DNA from: Caprimulgus europaeus | Lineage: Eukaryota > Chordata > Aves > Caprimulgiformes > Caprimulgidae | DNA length: 64,000 nt | Assembly (NCBI GenBank): GCA_907165065.1 | Contig: OU015534.1 | Location: 16,189,686 to 16,253,685 of the forward strand | Reading direction: 5' to 3' | Made by a program: the position numbers and the translations under genes | The notes under the pieces: generated by a model | Told to the model about the DNA's origin: nothing | Databases searched by the model: none | What the model saw: only the letters and a program-made list of their open reading frames with translations | Shown: in pieces, positions 56,991-64,000 of the stretch | Numbering within the stretch: the stretch's first letter is position 1 | Layout of the letters: every line of letters begins with the position of its first letter

Positions 56991-59738
56991 TGCATTGCTA
57001 TACTCTCTATCACCCTCCAGAGCCCAGCTGAGGACCAAGCTGCCACAAGAGAGACAAGTTTGTATTTCTATAGACAAATTTCTGCCTTCATGGATCAGTT
57101 TCACTCCAAGCTTCAGATTTTGCTTTGGAAGAGTTTCCTCTATGCTTTCCACTTTGATATCTTCCTATACAAAAACAGATTTGAGCAAATACTGTTGAAA
57201 AAATAAACAAAACAGGAAAAGCAGTGCTGGGATTAGTCCCACACAGCAAGGGTACCAAGTGACAGAGGACAAGTCACAGATCCTTCCCTTCTGGCTATAA
57301 CGATGAATCATGACCAGAGTTTTTCCTGTGGCACACAGGACACTGAAGTGAAACCCCTCATAACAGGGTCTGGTCCCAGGAGACAGGGATAGCCCTCCCC
57401 CACAGTGAAGAATCTCTTAGAATCTCTAGAACAAACTTCAGCTCCAGGAGCTTTTCACTCTATTTTATGGCAATTTATCCATTGCATCTGCTCATATCTC
57501 ACATTTTGGACTGTTTTTCATCATCTCTTCCCTGAAACATCAACATTCACAGCAGAAGAGAGGTGACACTGTTGTCCTCTACTTTAACTGCCTCAAGCAG
57601 TCACTCACTTGGTACTCAGTCGAACAAAACGCCATTTAAAATACAGACATCTTAGCTATCTTTCTTTGCTGTCTTTTCAGTAGGTCTTGTCCTCCAGCTC
57701 TCCTTCAAGGCCGGGGATGACTTGGTGGGAGACCCACCCTTAGCTCCATCCAGACACCACACAAGTGCTCGGACCTGCGTCGCTCCCAGAGAAGAACACC
57801 ATGGTCCTTACAGACCAGGCACAGACCAGGATGATGAAAAGCTGCAGGATGCTCTATCTGTTTACCATTTGAGCAACACAGCCTGGCAGCCCAGCGCTGC
57901 CCCAGCCACCAGCAGCCTGCGGATCTCTCCAGTTGCAGGCAGGAGCCTTGCTCCAGCAGCCTTGAGCAGCCCTTTTCCAGGTAAAGCAGATACGCTTGGC
58001 TAAATAAGTAGCTTTCTTTGGCATGGAAGAGAAGGACGCCCGAGTCAGCTGGCAGACTTTGCCTCCGAAAAGAGGGTTGTGGTCAGGGAAAGGAATTTGA
58101 ACACACCGAGTTCCGCGCTGTCTTTAATACTAGGGTAGTCACAGGTTTCCGCTTATATGGGCTGACAACCCTTCAAAGCAAAAAGAAGGCAGCAGGGGAG
58201 GTACAGCAAGTGTCAGAAAGATGTATTAAGTGCAAAAATACCGTAGCTGAGAGTTTCTGTAAATGCACAAAGACAAAAATTAGGCAGGTAAAGAGAGGAG
58301 CAGGTACAAAGTAGAAGGTGCGTATACATTTATTACTTTGGAAAGAGAAGCTTCCTATTGACAACACTCTCAATAGACAAACCAGAGCCTAGGAGATTTT
58401 TCCATCTATTTCCATAAGGATGAGATCAAAGGGCTAAAAGAACATGAGCAGCAGGGCCACAGGGAGCAGGGGCACAGGCACCTCCGTCAGAGAAGGAGCC
58501 ATGAGTGGGAGGGGGATCCAGCGCTCGACTTCAATCAAGCAGCAGTGTGTGATCTGTGCCGTGTACTACCAGCACCATCACATACCACCAAATAAAAAAA
58601 AGTGCTATTATATCTAGAAACAAAATGCACCAGGGACTGATTTTGTCTCTGCTCTAAGCAGGCTATCCTTTGCCTGGACAGAGGCAGATGGAATATCATT
58701 TTTTCCAACCCTGAGTTGCTCTGCTGCAGCTCTTTTGGGAGCTGTGCTACCGCCTCGGCCGCAGAGCACGTGTGGCGATATTTCTGCTTTGGGGAACTCG
58801 ATGTTACTCAATGGCTGACGTGAATCCCCACGTTGTAGGAGGCAGCAGAGTAGAATTCCCTCACTCCCTGTTTTACCCTATAAGGGCATTTGATGATGGC
58901 ACTGCAAAACTGCTCCTTCACACAGATTTTCTGCAGCTGCTGCAGGACAGTCAAGCCAAGCCCAAGTTTGGATTCTTCTGTGTTGTGCTAATCAGCTGGG
59001 GTTCGGAAAATCCTTCAAAAAAATCTAATGTTCTGGCAACTTAACAAGGCTTCTGAAAAAAATAACAGTTTAACATCTGGAACAAAAATACTCTGAGGAA
59101 GTCCAAGACCAACACAGCACAGAACATTTTCCCCCTGTAACTATTACTGTACAGCACTTCCTTGTCCCCAGCTCAGCGAAACTGGAACGTTTGCATCAAG
59201 ACGCTGAAACATTTTATTGGAAGTCATGCAGGAAGGTAGAAAGATAAAGGGCTATTCATACACTTGAACATTTATTTAATCTTCTGGGTTTTGTTTATTT
59301 TTATTCCTGTCCCATGAATTTCCTCAGTCTTTTAATGCATCTTAATCTTCATCAGTATTTAACTCTGCAGCAGAAATACTGCATACTTTGTTTTCCCATT
59401 TAACTTGAGAGTAGAAGGGGGGAAAAAAAATCTATGGAAGAAAACCAGCCAGTTTTAAAGGAAACAACTTTTCCTTTTTCCATAAGATGTCCTGGAATAC
59501 AGAGAGGGAGAAGGATGAAAGAGAAAGGCAGGCAGCAAGAACACTATGCTATTTCAGAGAGTTAGCTAGGGTCATAATTTAGGACACTTCCTACCTCTGG
59601 GTCCCAGGTTTAAGACCCGCTTAAGATAAAAACTGAAAATATTTCTCAGCGATGGACTTAACTCTCATCAGACACAACCATGTAAGAGCAGTTCTCTGCA
59701 GTAATAAAAACCTGCAGTACTATTCACAATGAACAAGT

Positions 59739-59801
59739 AACTATATATATATAATTACATACATTATGTATATATACACACATCTACACATATATATATG
59801 T
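59739..59801. repeat. Compound TA/CA microsatellite
   Basis: Alternating TA and TACA/CATA units, with short (TA)n runs near both ends. Confidence 0.85.
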
Positions 59802-60080
59802 ACAAGAACCTTTCAACTGGGGACAGGAACGGTTAGTGAGCTTCTGCCAGCTAAGGGAGATCTCTCAGCCTTTTTAATATTTCCTGGAACAGCAATTTCC
59901 CATTACACAGTAGAGACAGGTCTGTGAGAAACTGCCCAGCACAGAGCAGAACTGATGTAACCCCGTGCTAGCAGAGATCTCCACAGGAGATCTCACCTGG
60001 CTCATGGTACCACACTAGAGCATCCAACAGAAAAACACTGTTTCTGTGTTTCTTTTGTCTCTTACTGAAATCTAAGTTCA

Positions 60081-60180
60081 GATCACAGAATCACAGAATG
60101 GTTTGGGTTGGAAGGGACCTTTGAAGATCATCTAGTTCCAACCACCCTGCTGTGAACAGGGACACCTTCTACTATGTTCT
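60081..60180 (-). mobile_element. CR1 3' end fragment
   Basis: The plus strand reads CACAGAATCACAGAATGG, then TTGGAAGGGACCTTTGAAG, then CATCTAGTTCCAACC, the reverse complement of the CR1 3'UTR and tail. It is severely 5'-truncated. Confidence 0.92.
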
Positions 60181-60702
60181 GCAGTCTCAGATACCTAATT
60201 TTCCACCTGCTCACTCTGCCAGGGAGCAGCTCCCAAGGCAGTGCTTCTGCTTGAGACACTGGCAGTCTCCATGCATAGGGTTAAAGATAAAATGAAAAAA
60301 AACCCCAAAAATAAAATCTCAGTTAAAATGTATGGAGAGGTAAGCTTTCCAACACAGTATTTTCAGTGTTAGCTATGAAACACTATGTGGAGTTTCCTTG
60401 GTGGGGGGAAGTTGCTGTGTTTGGACAAGCTGATGCTCTGCCCTCTGTCAGCTACCGGGGCTTGTGCTACAGCAAGTCAGACCCCACACACCAACCACTG
60501 CTGAGTTACAAACAGTGTGGAGCTCCCTGCACACTACCACCCACCAGTGTCCAAAAGATCCTAAGGCCCCTCAAGAACCTGTGCACACCCTCAGTTCAGC
60601 CAGAAAAACCAGCCACATAGACCTTCAATCCAACAGGAAGGAAACCCAAACCCAGAATACTTTATTCCTATACACTGCACATGAGGATTTATACACTGGA
60701 TA

Positions 60703-60727
60703 AATATATATATATATCTATCTATAT
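60703..60727. repeat. (AT)n / (ATCT)n microsatellite
   Basis: A short (TA)n run passing into TATC units, in DDAH1 intron 1. Confidence 0.85.
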
Positions 60728-63700
60728 CCTGGTGCATCAAGCTCTCCTACACAGGGAACTTGGACCTAGCAGAGCACAGGAGCTCAGCACTTGTATCATC
60801 CCTCCACATGATTATTCCTAAGGAATTTTGCTAAGGTAATAGGACAGCAGAAACGGGCCCTGTAGCATCCAGGTTTGTGAATGTGTTTGGATGCAGCCTG
60901 GCTCGGCAGAGGGGGATAATGCCACACAAAGCCCAGTTCTGCAGGAAGCCATGCAGACTACAGTGCCTTGGGACCCCTCCAGATTAACTGCAAAACCAGA
61001 CAAATCAACCTAATAAATCTCATCTACAGGTACACCTCCCAAAAATGTGGAATACCAAGAAGAGAGGAGCCCTGACAGAGCCACCTGTGGAAAGCTCAGA
61101 TTACAGAACCAAGATGTAATTGTGTCTCTCCATTCCTGTTTGCAGCTGAATGCTACAATCACATCAACAAACACTTGGCACATAAAACAGCTTTCAAGTG
61201 CTCTTACAGAAATGAATGACTGCTTCCCACACCCCTGCAGCTCAGAGGGTTCATTATCTGCTGTGGATGGACAGAAAGTATGCATCCCTGCCCAGTTGCA
61301 TCAGACAGTGGAAGCTATGGGTGCTCCTGGGAGCCAGGGAGCTCCTGGCTCCCCACCAGTGCTTTGCCACCACCTGAGGTCCTGGCACACAGCATGGCAG
61401 TGCCAGGGCACAGCTCCGCAGTGGCACAGCTCTGGAGTGGCCACCAACCAGTGGCCATAGCAGGCAGAGAACCAAACTGCCTTCAAATACTAAGGAATTG
61501 AGCCACAGAATCTGCACATGCCATTTTGTTGCTCTGAATACAAAGAACCCTACCCAATTATGCAAAAATCAAACCTGAACAGACAGGAAGAACTGGGACC
61601 AGAGGAAGGAACTGCTGGTTTTCAGTAGGCTCCTCACAGAACAGCAGGTCTGACCAGCAATGCTAGGCTTTCTGATGATTTATTTGTTCATTTAAGATTT
61701 TCCCTCTTGATTTGAGCAAATCAGGCACTTCAGAAAGCCTACAAACATTTCAAATGTAGCCTGGAATTTTTTCCAGGCTCCTGAGATTTATACTGAAATG
61801 CCCCTCTCCACCTAAGTTATTCTTCTTTTCAAATACAAGTAAGACCCATCAAATCTTCTCTCATTTCAAGCAAAAACCACCTTAAACCCCCCCAAAACCC
61901 AATACACAACTCTTCATCGCTGCCTTGAAGCAGAAGATGGATCTACAACTTCATGGCACGTGTGGATGCTCCAGTGGCACCGCTGCACCATTTGGGAGAA
62001 TCGTATGAAGCATTTCTCCAGTGCAGAGCTGGCTGCCACCAAGGACCCTGTCACAAAAGGCTTTCAGTGTGTCTTTGGAAGTGTTTGTTGCTGAACAGCT
62101 ACTTGAAAAAAAACACTCCTCTCCCCATACTCACACAGTTGTGATACAGGGAAAAAAACTAAGCCAAAGTAGCCTAGGTATGACCAGTGTTCCTGTCTCA
62201 AACTCCGTGCATCACTTTATGGATTTCCGTTCTCTGTCTTCAGGGTTGCTGTTTCCTCGTTCCCTAGCAAGACCCATATAACTGCAAACCACACAGGCTT
62301 TGCAAAAGGCTGCAACAGCCCATTCTCTATCTTTTGTGCTGTCTACAATAAAACCTTCTTAAAGGGCAGCAGAGGACAGCAAGAGGTTGACCCTCCTACC
62401 CACAGATGCACACCTACCCTCCTCTCCAGGGTTGGAAAGGCCCCAGACACACACATGACCCATTCCAGCACTTCACTATCCTTCCCATTTTCCCCCAGCA
62501 TCAAACCTGTATCTTGCTGACTGCATTTTAATCCCACAACTTCTTATCTGCCATAGCCAATCCCCCCCTTTTGGCAGCTGGCTGCCCAGGGGACACTTCT
62601 GTATTTTCACTGTTACACTATACAGAATGTAATGAATCTTTACTTAAATGGGCTTGATGAGGAAAGTCATTCAAATTAGGCTCAATCAGCAAGACAAAAC
62701 CCCAGATGTCTTTCCTAAAGGATATAATGAAGCACAGTTTAAAATACCTGTAATCCAATTTTAGCACTGCAGAGTAACAGCTCACAAAACCAGCATTTGT
62801 TAGGTAAGCAGGGAATGGTTGAAAGAGAAAAATCTCCAAGACCTTAAACAAACAAGCATGTTTTAAGTCATACAGTTTTTATGGCTATTCCTTCATAAAC
62901 CAGAAGCTTCTAACAATCTAACAGGCTTAACGCAACCAGTAGCAAGAGTGCAGCTGGCTTCACTGGGGCTGTCATTTGCACATCTAATCTATTACAGAAA
63001 AATTGTGCCAGTGCCCTGGAAAAGGCACCCCTGGGAAGCTTACTGTAGCATTACAGGAAGGGAGTAAATAAGGCACGCGTCATCAGCACATCCTCAACAT
63101 TCTTCTCATCCCTTCAGGATAAGAGCAACACTGGGAGCTTCTCTTGTTTAATCTGCAGACAGGATTCATGCACTCAGTGCTGAATGACTCCTCACACAGA
63201 CTTCAGTGGGAATGAGCTACCCTGGATTTCAGAGGAAAAAAAAAGCACTAACAAAGTTAATGAGGTACAAACCACGTTATGAATGGACCAAAGAAAAAAT
63301 TTCCTGAAGCCATTTCCTGCCTGCTGTGATCGAATACGTGCCTTCCAAGGTCTCACCTTATCCCTCTCCTTTCTTTAGGCAATGCTTTGTAGTACCTCAA
63401 GACTTTCTCCACTTTTCTAATCAGTTTCCACTATGTCCTTTTCCTTTAAAGTTTCCCACTGTTACAGCTCCACCAGGAACAATAATGCTGAAAACGGCAG
63501 CACAGACTGGCTACGGCCTTTTAAAGAGTCTTGAAATGGGGCCAAGGTGGAATGGACAGGGGGGTTAAAGCACCAGGGCTCTTTCTGCAGCGCCTGCACC
63601 CCTGCTCCTGCCAAGGCAGCTCTGCACATGACAACATGGAAAGTTTTAGAGCAGAGTCTAGCCTAGGGTAAGAAAAAATTCATGATCTACAAGTTTTAAA

Positions 63701-64000
63701 AGCATGTTATGAACCAAGGGGCTGGATTTGGCCCCCTTCAAACCGGAGGGAGACCCAAAGGCAGAGCACAGAGGCAGACCAGCACTCAACCCATACAGGG
63801 AGTCTTCTTATTTCCTCCTCTGCTGGAAGAAGGAAGGTGATGCAAGTTTGCTTCATGTACTCACTTCTTGCTTTTATGTGCAAAACAGAAAACCACTACC
63901 ATGCCCTGCACACACTCTGCTATCACTTCTAACAAAATATTTTACCCACCTTCCAATATTTCTCTCGGCCACACTCCCACCTCACCAGCTTGCACTCACA

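Overview
The window is nuclear DNA of a bird. The evidence is truncated CR1 LINE copies ending in ATTCTATG-type tails, two very GC-rich CpG islands in an AT-rich background, and three vertebrate genes in a conserved order. It matches the block C1orf52 - BCL10 - DDAH1 (human 1p22, with all three genes on one strand). I cannot name the species from sequence alone. I assembled the exons by hand from splice sites, reading phase and recalled human family sequences. No database search was possible.

All three genes lie on the minus strand, head to tail. C1orf52 (coding exons between 3113 and 4973) is complete, with 3 exons and 183 codons. BCL10 (coding exons between 8258 and 14655) is complete, with 3 coding exons and 246 codons. 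DDAH1 shows only its last five coding exons (22737-38701), which encode 184 residues equivalent to human residues 102-285. Its first coding exon must lie beyond 64000, so 38702-64000 is one large intron.

Region by region: 1-3112 is the C1orf52 3'UTR and downstream DNA. A CpG island at 4030-5240 holds the C1orf52 promoter. Only about 1.2 kb separates that gene's start codon from the predicted BCL10 poly(A) signal. 6229-8257 is the BCL10 3'UTR, and a second CpG island at 14050-15130 is the BCL10 promoter. 15130-18290 is intergenic and holds a striking perfect 36-bp inverted repeat. About 18290-22736 is a probable long DDAH1 3'UTR. The rest is DDAH1 exons and introns, with CR1 fragments, one LTR-like insert beside CR1 sequence, and simple repeats.

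The three genes do not form a pathway. BCL10 is the CARD adaptor between CARD scaffolds and MALT1 in NF-kB signalling. DDAH1 degrades asymmetric dimethylarginine and so relieves inhibition of nitric oxide synthase. C1orf52 is a small conserved basic-tailed protein of unclear function. I found no exotic or previously undescribed system. The most unusual signals are the inverted repeat at 17289-17372, a CpG cluster inside DDAH1 intron 1 near 52030-52112, and the CR1/LTR composite at 49456-50565.
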